NCBI RefSeq assembly: GCF_937616625.2
Contig: NC_065570.1
Location: 9,930,001-9,994,000, forward strand
Reading direction: 5' to 3'
Length of the DNA stretch: 64,000 bases
Source: Mercurialis annua
Taxonomy: Eukaryota > Streptophyta > Magnoliopsida > Malpighiales > Euphorbiaceae
How positions within the stretch are numbered: position 1 is the first letter of the stretch; each line of letters starts with the position of its first letter. Below are positions 11,146-22,172 of this stretch, piece by piece. The notes under the pieces were generated by a model, which saw nothing but the letters and a program-made list of their open reading frames with translations, did no database searches and was not told the origin of the DNA. The translations under genes and the position numbers were made by a program.

Positions 11146-12556
11146 CCTAGCAGAACCTATTATTCAAACTATCAAATGAAATGATAACGGGTATAAATAT
11201 GATTGAGACACAATCGCAGAGCGTTACCGAGAGATGAATTCCGGTTGATTTACAGAAATTATGAAGTGCAGGTTGCTGCCAAACAGGGTGGCATTCCACC
11301 TGATTAACAGCAGGTGTTACTTTTGCATATTCTAGGAGATGTTGCAGCTTTTTCGTGAGAAGTTACTGATACCAATCGCTCGTGCCTGTCCTGATGCATA
11401 TAAGCCTTCCATTGCAGTCCATGTCTCTGGCAGGCACAAGGGAGCCATGTTTTCAGGGTCCCAGCCTTTACTTCCTGCCTTTGTACGAAATGGCCAATGT
11501 ACCTGCACGGAAACATTTCAATCCGCAATCACAATCATCCATGATTTAACCACCTTATGTTACACGAAAACTTGACGAGTCTAACCTATTGGCTTTTCGT
11601 TTCTTTTCTATTTCCGGAAATTTTGAAATTTTAGATTTATAACCTATACTTGTAAGAAAATATCGTTTTACCGTTTTTGTTTGAACAAGCGTGTTTCAAT
11701 GTTTCTGTTTCCCTGCAACATACCGCCTATTCTACTATTATCTAAATAGCGATTGAGGCATACAAGATAGAGATCAATATAGTCAAGCTGCAGATCGTCT
11801 AAACTCTTAGTCAAGGCCTTTGAGACATCTTCAGGAGCGTGGTCACTACACCTGCAAATGTTACATTTTTTTAGTAAAAAGGCGTAATCAGTTTAAAAGT
11901 AACATCGGAAACGTGTATGGAACGAAATTTTTGCAGGCATACCATAGCTTAGATGTGATAAATAGTTCAGTACGTTCGACTACTCCAGAAGAAAATATTT
12001 CCTTCAGTGCATCTCCTATCTGCATTATATCAGTAAAAAACGAACCATAAAAACGTATCGAAAATTGAAGTATTAACAAACACAATATTGATGCATTTAC
12101 CGTTCGAATGCAATACATTACATTTGGTAGTTGATGGTTACCTCTTTTTCATTGTTGTACACTTTGGCACAATCAATATGCCGGTAGCCAGCCTGCAAAT
12201 CGAACAACCGAAGTATGTTTTATGCATTTACGCTTTTACTAATTCTAATCATATATTTTATTCTTATCAGTTTTATTCTGTCCAGATTCACTCAATTGAA
12301 CTAATTCAATATGATTTTGCTCACGTCACAATCAATGAATAATTATTTTTTTCTTGTGTTTGTCTTTTCGATTTGATTGGACGATATGATTCTGATAAAT
12401 AAGAAGCAATATATGGGATTATAAGGGGGAAAAAACCTTGATAGCAGCTTTGATAGCATCACCAACAACACCAGGTTCAGCCTTCCATGTACCCAAGCCA
12501 ATGGATGGAATCTTGGCACCCGTATTCAGATCAAAATATTTGTTTTCTTTCTCCAT

Positions 12557-13503
12557 TTTTCTTAAAAAATATTTAGATAAATAAGTAACAAACACCGAGT
12601 AATTAATTTTTTAGAATGTACACAAATTTGGACTATGCAAAGCCGAAGTTTGAATGCTATTTTTTAGTTGAGGTTGTATGTGATATGGTTACTTGTGGAG
12701 GAGGCCTCAGCAGCTCCTACAGATGTGGATCCTTGATAAGATTATATTGTTTCCTAAACAATTTTGTTTGAGAGACGATGATTTAGATTGTTCTAAAATC
12801 TTAAACACAACAAATGGCATTTCAACAAGGGGACTACATATTTTTCTTAATTCTTTTGTTATGATTACGACAGAGCGGAAGATTGTAGCCATAATGCCTA
12901 TGGAATCTTTATTAATAGAATTTGTGACTCGGAGTTAAATAATTCACCCTCGGTAATTTAATCAATTCAGATAATACTCTTTAAGCCTAACAATAGAAAA
13001 ATATCGTCCTCAATTGATCGAAAAATAGAAAGTATTTGTCCTTAAATTATCAAACTTGCTGAGGGCAAGTTATTCTACCGAAAGTCAGGGACTTAAGTTT
13101 TTCATATCTGGTTTTCTATATTAGAGATACAATTTCTATTATAAAATTGGATAAAAAGAAGAAATAGGGCATAAAATTGACAAGATGTTGATCTTCAAAT
13201 ATACCTAGATCATGAGAAGATATTATAGCCATAAAAGTGGTATAAGGAAAAACAATCTGTATTTGAACTGCATTTACTCATTCAAAATTGGATTAACAAT
13301 CCATTTCATCACTCATGGAAGAGTCTGTATAACATAAATTGGTACCTTTATGATTCATCAAGTTCATCAATTCAAGTATTTCCCTCTCTGAAATTCTAAA
13401 CAAATCAGAACAAAAAGCTAAAATGGGCAGATGCCCTTACCCATTATAGAAACATGGCCACATACCCTCCTATGAAACATTATTGCATGAGCAGGTTTCG
13501 GAG
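12557..13503. other. Intergenic DNA between two minus-strand genes
   Basis: Should hold the AKR promoter and the 3' end of the MAM33-like gene. No additional gene or bounded element recognised. Confidence 0.45.
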
Positions 13504-15100
13504 TTACTTCTCCACAAAATTCTTGATATTCACCAGCCATTGCACGTATTCTTTCTCGTCCTTGTTTCTCATGTAATCAAATAGAAAGTTTGTCGTGCTC
13601 GGTTTAATCCCTCTAATCTCAAGATATTTGTGGAAAGCCTTCTGCAAATTTTCATCCAAATCCCTGCCAAATGGAAGCTCATGTCAGAAAAATATCATCA
13701 CAAAGAGTCCATGAATAACACACATTGTGGTCGCGGTATTAGAAACTCACCCAAAATCAGGCCCTTCGTATGCAAGTTGGTCTTCAGAAGACTCAGGATT
13801 CTTAATCGACAGGGTATCGATTGTGATCTCATCTGCGTACGCAGTGATGCCAAACTCAAGACACTGGCCATTTCCTTTAGAAATACTTACAATCATCGGA
13901 ATGCAAACTGGAACAGTTGACTCCTCTTTATCCTGGTCATCATTGTCGTCCTCAGCTTCGTCATCAGGATTACTAGGTAAATCAACTTCAACTTTGATGA
14001 TCTCATCCTTGTAATTTCTTTCTAATAAAATTGTTCTCTCTCCAGGATTATCTTGGATTTCAAAAGAAAATCCTTCAGGAATAATCTCATCTGCCTGGAA
14101 TTACCAAGCACATAATATTTAGAAAAGCTTTAATTGTCCATGAACAGTCAAATGTCATCTCAAAATCTTCAATAATAATTACTTAAAAAAATACTACAAA
14201 TGATAAAAATTACTTCATTCAACAACATTTCAAAATTGGGCTCTAGTAAGTAGCTCCACAAAGCTGAAAATTAACTCCATGAATATAGAATAATTAACAG
14301 ATAACAGATGATTGCCACTGAAAAGCTCAATTGCAATTGCCTAAAAGGTTACCCAAATTGACATTAGAAGCAACGATGGAAGGAGGGAGGGGGGCATGGG
14401 ATGGCCTTGGCCCCTCCAACTTTTCAAAATTATTAAATTTAGCATAACTTTTCAAAATTGTTAAAATTAGTATAAGTTGGCCCCTAGTTTTCAAAAATTA
14501 TCTCCCCATATATAATATATATTGTAATTTGGCCCCGCTAACATAGAATTTCTAGCTTCGTCACTGATTAGAAGTGCTATCATTTGCAAAATTAGCTTTC
14601 AATCTACTGAACAGAACATAGATTAAGAGAAACGGAGAAAATCCCGATAGAAATTACAACAACTATTGGAAGATTAACTGCAGTACGAAATAAATTTAGT
14701 ACACAAATTGAAAAATTAAAATAGCTAATCGCATGGAACATGATATTCAAAGAACTTCAAATTGCACAATTAGAAGCACCAAAACAAATTAACAAAAGCA
14801 AAGAAGAAATAAACAAGAATTGAAAAAACTGACATTTTTAGGTTCCTCGGCGCAGTCAATTTCGGACTGGAGGACTCCGAGCAGACTGGCATCAGCGCTC
14901 GGTTTCGATGACGAGGCAGTAGAGAATCGCGAGAATGGAATAATAAAGTGTGGGCGTACGACAAAGTGGTGACCGCCGAGACTCTGCTTTTCGACACCGC
15001 CGACTACGGCGGAGGTAGCGCTGTGAAAGGTTCTACTGCGAGCACGCACTGAGCGGGCGAGAGGCAGTGCGGATCTGCGGAAAATTGAACTGAAGGCCAT
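13504..15100 (-). CDS. MAM33/p32-family mitochondrial acidic protein
   Basis: Three exons: 14834-15100, 13751-14094 and 13504-13663, total 771 nt, 256 residues, GT-AG borders. The N-terminus (MAFSSIFRRSALPLARSVRARSRTF) is Arg/Ser-rich and lacks acidic residues, as in a mitochondrial presequence. The mature part starts near SLLGVLQSEIDCAEE and continues EGFSFEIQDNPGERTIVLERNYKDE, an acidic stretch (DDEAEDDNDDQDKEE), VPVCIPMIVSISK, LEFGITAYADEITIDTLSI, and a C-terminal helix YEGPDFGDLDENLQKAFHKYLEIRGI, matching plant MAM33/gC1qR-like proteins. Family members form doughnut-shaped trimers in the mitochondrial matrix and support mitochondrial gene expression or respiratory-complex assembly. Intron 1 (14095-14833) contains a dispersed-repeat remnant around 14380-14570. 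Confidence 0.9.
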
Positions 15101-15599
15101 TTCTTTGTTTTTAGGGGTTTTGGCAAATGTTAATTTTGTTAGGGTTTATGGTGAAGGGGTTTTGGGTTCCTCTCTTTAAGGGTTAAATGTTTTTGGCTAA
15201 TATATATTTCTGCCCCTTAAATTTAACATTTTTATCATCTATAAACTCCAACTTTAAGAATAATTATTTATACTTCTAAATTGAAACTTTTTATGAGAAA
15301 GTGATGATAAGGATAAAAAGTTGTTTATGGAGAAGGGTTTTGGGTTCCTCACTTTAAGCTTAGTGATTACAGGAAAAGGCTTTAGACTGGCCTTGTTGTT
15401 AGAGCAAAAGAATATTTAAAACCCTAAGGTGGATAGGTGGATCACTTAACAATATATAGTGGTTTAAAATGATAACACCGAATCCTATCTCTGTTAAAAA
15501 AATTTGTCTGTCTCTGTCAATAATCCGACGTAGAATTACTTCACCCACGTAAAATGGTCGGTTAGTAACAGTTAAAAGAAAAATAAAGAAACGCGAAAG
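15101..15599. other. Upstream flank of MAM33-like gene
   Basis: A segment of about 30 bp containing GGGTTTTGGGTTCCTC occurs twice in direct orientation (about 15150-15181 and 15332-15361), around about 150 bp. No gene seen. Confidence 0.4.
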
Positions 15600-17236
15600 A
15601 TATAAAGTGAAAGTACGAAATATTTCATTTTAGGAGAATAGCAAAGTAAGAAACAGAAAAAGAAAGATAAGAAGTTGCAATATGTTAGGGCCATGACCCT
15701 CAAGCATGTTTTGGGATCCCCCGGCTACAAGAAATAAGAAGGAAAATAAAACGCAACAAAAGAGATATATCTCTCAGACAAGGCAACGAATATGTGAGAA
15801 ATATATTTCATACGTCAACGACCAAGCGATATGATATGCATTTTTCGTAAAACAACAACCAAAATATATGGAAAACATTTCTCATAAGGTAATAGCCAAA
15901 ATACATGAAAAACATTTCTCGTGAAGCAGCGAACAAAATCCATGAGGAACATCTCCCACAATGCAAATAAATAAAGGAAAGAAGGCATCATCCATAAAAC
16001 AACAACAATAACATCAAACAAAGGGAGACAGAAAACAACATACTTAAAAAAAATAAGTCTTTGTTCATTTTTAATGCTAATCACTTTAAGCTCCGCCGAC
16101 CACTTCCGAAGGCAGTCAGTTTTATAAAAATATATATTGGTAGGGCTTTTCCCCACAAATAGATTGGACCGATTGATATACCAATAATCAAGTTTTCAGT
16201 CAACTGGTGGAATTCGAGCTAATAAGATAACAAAAAAAAGAAAAAATAGATATTCAACTCCAAGAATCAACATTTTATTAAATTAAAAAAATAAATATGT
16301 GCGGCACAAGTAGGGGCCACACTCCCTTACTTAAAAAGAAAAAGAAAAGGAGAAAAAGAATGGAGAAAAAAACTACACCAATTGAAAGCTACTTACGAGT
16401 ATTTTGTGAGAAGGCACAAAGGGAGAAGAGGAAGCAATAGTGAAACTTTTCAACGGTCGAGAAGTATGAGAACTAGAAGAAGAAATAGCAAGACCTTTCA
16501 ACGGCTGAGAACCAGAAATGCCAACAAGACGACTTTGAAAGTGATGAAGAAGCAGAGACTGCAATAACAATGCCACCGGATGAACTCGGAGAACCAGTTG
16601 CAAAGAAGAAGAACGTCTTCGTTCATTAAGGGCTGACAAGCATTGACCCCGGAAACAACCCAGAACAACCTGCAGAAAAGATACATCAGCCCATGATGAG
16701 CTTGGAGGATCGCTGAACGAACATGCCGGCGATACTACTAAAACATAAGAGGAACCACCTCGGTGGGCTCCTTTAACTGCTCCTCAACCGCTTGACAAGC
16801 CAATTCAATCTATTCCTTATCAGCAACGGGCTCACTTCTATTAAGGGTGGCATTATTATAAGCCTTCTCCAAGTCAACCAGATGATCGCTTCTAGAGCCC
16901 CTCAACCTGCTTACCACGAAGATCGAGCTGTTTCTCCAAAAAAGAAGCGAGAACAATCTTCTCATGAAGACTAGCCTTGAAATCATCATTAGCAGCCCTA
17001 AGGGACGCATTCTCCTCCCCTTGCTTTCTATAACACTCTTGAATTCTCTTTAGGACCTAGACATATTTTCCAACTGGCCATTGAGATCTGAATGACCATC
17101 GACCCAAGCAGACAAACAGGAGCGCTCGCCTTCCAACTAACGCACACCCTCCAAAACACGAATGGTGTCCCCAAAGAGAGTAAGAGCAATCTCCTTACTG
17201 GACATGGTGTCGTAATGAGAAGAAGGAACTTAGCAC
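15600..17236 (-). pseudogene. Degenerate coiled-coil frame in retroelement, left part
   Basis: On the minus strand, from 17236 downward, short frames separated by stops read as an amphipathic, coiled-coil-like protein (for example IALTLFGDTIRVLEGVR, then ENASLRAANDDFKASLHEK, then LEKQLDLRGKQVEG). It runs opposite to the probable LTR at 22173-23055. Some Tat-lineage Ty3/gypsy elements carry an antisense ORF between pol and the 3' LTR, and this arrangement would fit, but I cannot confirm homology. The rest of the frame lies beyond the hAT insertion, in 21649-22137. Confidence 0.4.
15839..15965. repeat. 37-bp tandem repeat, three and a half copies
   Basis: Units start at 15839, 15876, 15913 and 15950 (CATTTTTCGTAAAAC, CATTTCTCATAAGG, CATTTCTCGTGAAG, CATCTCCCACAATG), each 37 bp, diverged by 20-30 percent. 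They lie within the decayed gypsy-type region. Confidence 0.8.
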
Positions 17237-17248
17237 CTATGAAGCACC

Positions 17249-17312
17249 GATACGGGTACGGGTACGGACACGGGTACGGGTACGGACACGGGTACGGGTA
17301 CGAGGAACGACA
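17249..17312. repeat. GGTACGG/GGACACG minisatellite at hAT left end
   Basis: A run of (GGTACG)n and GGACACGGGTACG units right next to the left terminal repeat, best read as the subterminal binding array of the hAT element. Confidence 0.8.
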
Positions 17313-17425
17313 TTTTAAAAGAAAATAGGACACGGGTACGACGGGGACACGACAATTTTTTTATTTTTTAAAAATATATATTTACTCGTATATAAGGTTT
17401 CAAGATGCAAAAACAATAAATATTA

Positions 17426-18168
17426 CTCCCTCCATTCCTAATTAAATGACGTTTTAGGCATGTGCACACAGATTAAGGAATCATTTAATATACACAAAAC
17501 TTCTTAGAATGCCCTTACTGCAGCTTTGTCAGTATTTACAATTATCAATATTTTTTCATAGTAAAGTTGCCAAAAACGTAAAACCTTCTTCTGCCATTGT
17601 TAAGGTCAACCATTACTGCTCAATATTTCACTCATTTTTAGTTTGCTCCTTTCTTCTTCATTGAGTTTCAGATCTAATAATAATGTTTCAACTTTTTCTT
17701 AACTCAATTTTAAATCCAAAACCACCAATATAATAAATCTGGTTTTCTTTTATCAAGTGGATCTCAGCTTTCCATGTTTGGCCATCACCATCTTACCAAA
17801 ACTCATCCACCAGACCTCCATCAGCCACCACCACCACCTCCAAATCAACAGCCGCCATACCCGCTTCCTCTATTTTTAACAAATATACAATCACCCTTCA
17901 GATTTGAAGGAACTAAGAAAATTAATGAAAGTTAGAAAAAAAAATTAAAGGGATGAAGATTAGTCAATCCGTAGCTAAAGCTCTCTTGAATAGAACTCTT
18001 AAAAATGTATAGTGAATGGATTTAGCGAGAAGATATCTTTTGAAAAGAAAATAGTCTTTTGAAAAGAAATGTCATTTTAGGTAAAAGGTGGTGTTAATAT
18101 TCAACACGTCATTCATTTTGGAATATTATGGAATGTCTAAAACGTCAAATAATAAGGAACGGAGGGAG
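17426..18168. mobile_element. Stowaway-like element (743 bp) inside the hAT
   Basis: Ends CTCCCTCCATTCC and the complement CTCCCTCCGTTCC, with the TA dinucleotide on both sides, are typical of Tc1/mariner-type Stowaway MITEs. It is unusually long. The middle (about 17740-17870) is locally C-rich (CACCACCACCACCTCC) and may be captured sequence. Confidence 0.8.
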
Positions 18169-18348
18169 TATGTCACAATATGCATAAGTAATACATAAGT
18201 TAGCTGTACTAACAATTTCAACATAAATTTAAGTCATTCAAAATCAAACTAAGTCCAATAAGAAGTTTTAAAGAACAAATATGTCTTTAACAAGAAGCAA
18301 AAGTACTTGAAATAAAAACAACAAACTAGATATAAGTAAGAATTATCT

Positions 18349-21244
18349 TCACTCCAATATAGTTTCAAAATAATCATCTCTATCTTCGTCAACAAACAAC
18401 ATAGACTCAAATTCTGGTTCATCAAGGGATAGATTAGCAATCTCAAGAATATCCGCACCATCCGCCGTCTCAAACTCATCACCACAAATGTCCCACATTT
18501 TTGTCTCTCCTTTCTCATATTGTGTTGTGTTTCGAGATAGAAGGCGCAAGTTAGTGTGTACAAACACTAAATTCTCGGCTCGTTTAGGAGTACACTTGTT
18601 CCTTCGCATCGAATGGATAAATGAGTAAGTACTCTAATTCCGCTCACAACAACAAGAAGAAGTCGGTTGCCCAAGAAGTTTAATCGCTATAGATTTCAAA
18701 TTTGGAGTAATCTCTCCATGATCAAGCCACCAATAAGATGGTTCCATGTGACTCCTATTATTGATGGTAGGGGTGAGCATTCGGTCGGTTCGGTCAAAAC
18801 CGATCCGAAAATTGCCAAACCGACCAAACTGAATGTTGTAATATTTTTGACTGAACCGACCGAACAAAGAACATTAACAGAATCTGTTTCGGCCGAATTT
18901 TTTTCGGTCGGTTCGGTTAAATGGGCTATTTATGGGTTTTTATGGGCTTTTTCCATTACATATGCTTTAAAAATCAATTAATTTTTTTTCACAAATTCAA
19001 ATAATTGAATTCTATGAAAATTAGAAAGAAATCAAACATTTTCTCACAAATCCAAACAATATACCATAACAAGAATTAAATTCAAAAAAGATATCAACCT
19101 ACTTTTCATAATAAGCATTCAAAATTTTGAGTATTCGGTCGGTTCGGTTAAAGTGTAAATTTTAAATTATTAACCGAGCCGTTAACCGATAACCGAAAAT
19201 TTATATTTTTTTAACCGAATCGACCGAATAAAAATTTATCACCGAGCCAAACTAACCGAAATTCACTGGTTCGGTCGGTTTGGTCGGTTTTTTCAAAACT
19301 TTGCTCACCCCTAATTGATGGAGTCGAAATCACCAAACTCTTCTCTTAAAGATGAGAATTTGGCAAATTCGATTTGAACTTTTCTTCGATCGTCGGCATT
19401 CGGAAAGAAGCGTCTAAAGCATTGCTTTCTTTCATTCGAAATCTCCAAATCATTATGAGGAGCTACACGTCCAACGCCACCTTTAATCCAATATTCGGTA
19501 TAATACCTATAAAACATAAAGAGGTGTACACCATAATTATTCATATTTTATAATAATTATTGACTACGTTTATAACATATAAAATAAGAGAATGAAAAAT
19601 TAATTACCAAGGATTCAATGAGTGAGCCAAGCAATGAAGAGGATTGTTGCTCTTATTCCACCGATACACTAAAATCTCATGAATTGTATCATAAAAAGTA
19701 GACTTTTCATTGTCTTGCTTCTTCTCATGTTGATAAATAATAGCCTTTACCTTTTCAATCATTGAATCCCACTTATCATAAATCAAGTGAAGGCATGGCT
19801 TGTCCGTGTCGGCAAATCTCAACATCTCATAAACTGGAGCCGTAAAATCAACAACATATTTAATCTTGTCCCACCATTCATCATCTAGCACTTCGTCTCA
19901 AAAATGTTTAGCTTTCTCGCGATCTTCATCCTTTAAAGTATCTCATTTGTCACTTATAACTATAAGTGAAAGGTCACGCTTGATAGCTAACATTCTCTTA
20001 AGCATTATAACCACCGATGCAAAACGCGTAGGAGCAATCGCTAACATCTTCAAAGTTTCATATTCATTGTAAATAGCATTACTCATGCTATGGCCTATAA
20101 TGAAATTCCTTATAGAAAATGCATCATTTGCCACTTCGGTAATCCACTTACATTCTTGATATGTCTCTTCATTATATTCGGTATTCTTTGCGCCACAAAT
20201 AGCCTTAAATTCCAAGTTAAGAGTTTGGACTACACAAGGTGTCCAATAAATGGTTGGAAACTTACTTTCAATAAGTACCCCGGCGGCTCTACAAACCGGA
20301 GCATTATCCGTAATTACTTGCACAACATTTTGCTCTCCAACATTTTTTATTTGCTCTTTAAGTAAATTGGCAATAAAAAATTTGTCTTTATACTCACCTT
20401 TACAATTGACGGCTTTCAAGAACATAGGACCACTTTCGGATGTCGAATAAAGTTGATAATTGGCCTTCTTTGAGGATTGGTACACCCATCGGAAATCAAG
20501 CTCAAACCGTGCTCCACCCACTTCATCTTGGTTAGTTGTAATATTAATCTTTCGATATTTGTTCTTTCTTTTTGAAGCAAAGTAGTGCGCAATAAATTGT
20601 ATCCGGGAGGCAAGTACCCAATAATATTGTTGTTGGCCACATAAGTGTATGAGCTAACATAATATGGGTTTCTAGCAAGATGAAAAGGAAGCCGGCTGGT
20701 GTAAAACATTCTAGCGATCTCACTATGTAAATGTTGCACACGATCATCATTCACTAGCTTTTCGAAAGGACCCGAATCCAAATATTTTGATTTTCGCTTC
20801 TTTGAACTAAATGATTCAACTCCCTCTACTCTCGAACCACTAATCCCTGATGTTCCTCCGATACCACATAAAGGACTAGAAAAAGAAGCACTAACTTGAG
20901 AAATAGAAGTCGGTAGAGGCACTTTTTTAGGTTGATTTCTCTTTGCCTCTAATTCGGCACCTTCTACTTCTTTTCGCAATTGCGAATGGATCTCATTACT
21001 AACTTTAGAGCAAACTCTAATTCCACAAATTTTAATCTTCAACAAATGGGCATGAATTCTAGTATAAGACCCATTAAATTTCATGTTACAAAACTGACAC
21101 ATGAACCTTTTATTCCCTCATTTTCCTTTAAATTTATCAAGTATATATGGTTACATGATTATATAGAGGAGAGTTACCTTCAACTTCAAGTGATTTTGAT
21201 GCATTATCGTTATTAGCTTCAGCATTTGAAAAAGAACTTTCCAT
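18349..21244 (-). pseudogene. hAT transposase, BED finger + DUF659 + dimerisation
   Basis: Exons 21178-21244, 19607-21106 and 18349-19506 (the last split by a MITE). The start MESSFSNAEANN is followed by a BED-type finger (CQFC...HAHLL), a linker, the DUF659/catalytic part (LISDGCTNPQ, VVQVITDNA, IYWTPCVVQ), a helical insertion and the C-terminal hAT motif (SYWWLDHGEITPNLKSIA, CCCERN, then KCTPKRAENLVFVHTNLRLL). Family role: cut-and-paste transposition in the nucleus. Defects: a one-base deletion near 20443, TGA stops at 19943-19945 and 19898-19900, and the 546-bp MITE at 18768-19313. All other blocks are in frame, so the decay is recent. Confidence 0.9.
18768..19313. mobile_element. hAT-type MITE inside hAT transposase exon
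   Basis: Ends TAGGGGTGAGCA in perfect inverted orientation and a perfect 8-bp target duplication attgatgg (18760-18767, 19314-19321). The interior is rich in TCGGTCGGTTCGG and its complement. It interrupts the transposase between DSIN and NRSHMEPSYWW. Confidence 0.95.
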
Positions 21245-21648
21245 TGAAGAAGCGAGTTAGGTTTTTTTTTAAGAGAGGGACTGCTTTAATTTTTTTAATA
21301 TAGGGCTGCAGTATTTTTTAAAAAAATATGGGCTGTTGTGTTTCTTATAAAATAGGGGCTGTTTTTTTTAAATTAAAAATAGGGTTTACTTTAAGTTATT
21401 ATCTAATTGTATTTGTGTTTAGGCCCATTTATTTTTATAAAACAAAATCCATACAAAAAAATAATCTAAAATTAACTAAAATGCCACTAGAAGTGTCCCC
21501 GGCGTGTCCCCTTCTTTGACTAGTCAAAGGTACGGGGGACACGCCACGTGGCGTGTCGGGTACGTATTACCGGCGTGTCCCCGTGTCCCCATGTCGACTC
21601 CCTAGATACGGCACTCCGACGGAGTGTCGGTGGTTCATAACTTGGCAC

Positions 21649-22172
21649 ATAAAGAAATGGCAAAAAACAAACGCACGTGGCTGGCGTCCAGAGGAGCTCC
21701 CTTGGACAGGATGAAACAATTTGTATCCACAAGATTTCCCTTGGTAGTCTGAAGGGAACGAGGAACATCTTTTCTATCGCGCTGCTCAGAAGAAGTCTGA
21801 ATATCCGGAAGAGAAGTGGTTGGATGCTTCTTGCCAACCTTTCTAGAAGGCACATCCAAAGTGGAAACAGATGAAGACAAAGGGATGATAGACAACATGA
21901 TTCAATGGTCATCGAGGTAAAGACACCAGTAGAAGTGCCAGTGCGCAGAATGGCAAGAAGGAAAGCAGCAACGTTGGTCAAAAGAATGTTCTTGAAATCA
22001 GAAGCCGCAGAAGTGGTAAAAGGAGGGGAAGAAGGACAGTAATGACAAGTGCTCGACGCTTGAAAAACAATGAAGCACGATGTGAAGGAAAACAACTGTA
22101 TCACAGTAAAAGGAAGTATAAATATCACCAAGAGCAAAAGGGAAGAATCAAGACAGAAAAAAGAAAATAGAA
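21649..22172 (-). pseudogene. Antisense frame of gypsy relic, right part
   Basis: A minus-strand frame (21898 down to the hAT junction) beginning MLSIIPLSSSVSTLDVPSRK stays open across the hAT insertion when the element and one target copy are ignored, continuing at 17236. It is Ser/Lys-rich and not recognised. Bases 22151-22172 are purine-rich (AGACAGAAAAAAGAAAATAGAA), a good polypurine-tract candidate for the LTR that follows. Confidence 0.4.

Larger units (their letters stand above)
10195..12556 (-). pseudogene. AKR4C-type aldo-keto reductase, one-base frameshift
   Basis: Seven exons on the minus strand: 12437-12556, 12142-12192, 11943-12019, 11764-11851, 11228-11502, 10586-10831 and 10195-10281. 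All have GT-AG borders and would give 314 residues, the normal AKR length. Visible are [13 protein letters not shown] at the N-terminus, GYRHIDCAKVYNNEKE (catalytic Asp and Tyr), LFITSKLW (catalytic Lys), LDYIDLYL then VHWPF (catalytic His), [29 protein letters not shown] and the C-terminal SLEELWDGEI. Family role: NADPH-dependent carbonyl reduction. The defect is in exon 5: a T-run of five at 11349-11353 is one base short, breaking the frame after ISNFSRK. Everything else is intact, so this is either a very young pseudogene or a homopolymer sequencing error. Paralogue of the gene at 608-1488. Confidence 0.85.
17237..21640 (-). mobile_element. Full-length hAT transposon (4.4 kb)
   Basis: Inverted ends CTATGAAGCACCGATAC (left) and TTATGAACCACCGACAC (right, complement) are flanked by an 8-bp target duplication, cttagcac at 17229-17236 and cttggcac at 21641-21648 (7 of 8). 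Subterminal regions carry clustered GGTACGG and GGACACG motifs on the left (17249-17350) and GTGTCC/GGTACG motifs on the right (21530-21595), probable transposase-binding sites. The element encodes a BED-finger/DUF659/hAT transposase on the minus strand and hosts two MITEs. It is inserted in a gypsy-type relic. Confidence 0.85.

Noticed and set aside
17740..17870. C-rich segment with CACCACCACC as a captured exon
   Set aside because: No readable protein domain; could be simple sequence in a long Stowaway-type element.
21520..22137. 205-codon minus-strand frame
   Set aside because: It crosses the hAT terminus and target site, so its C-terminal part is transposon end sequence, not a protein.
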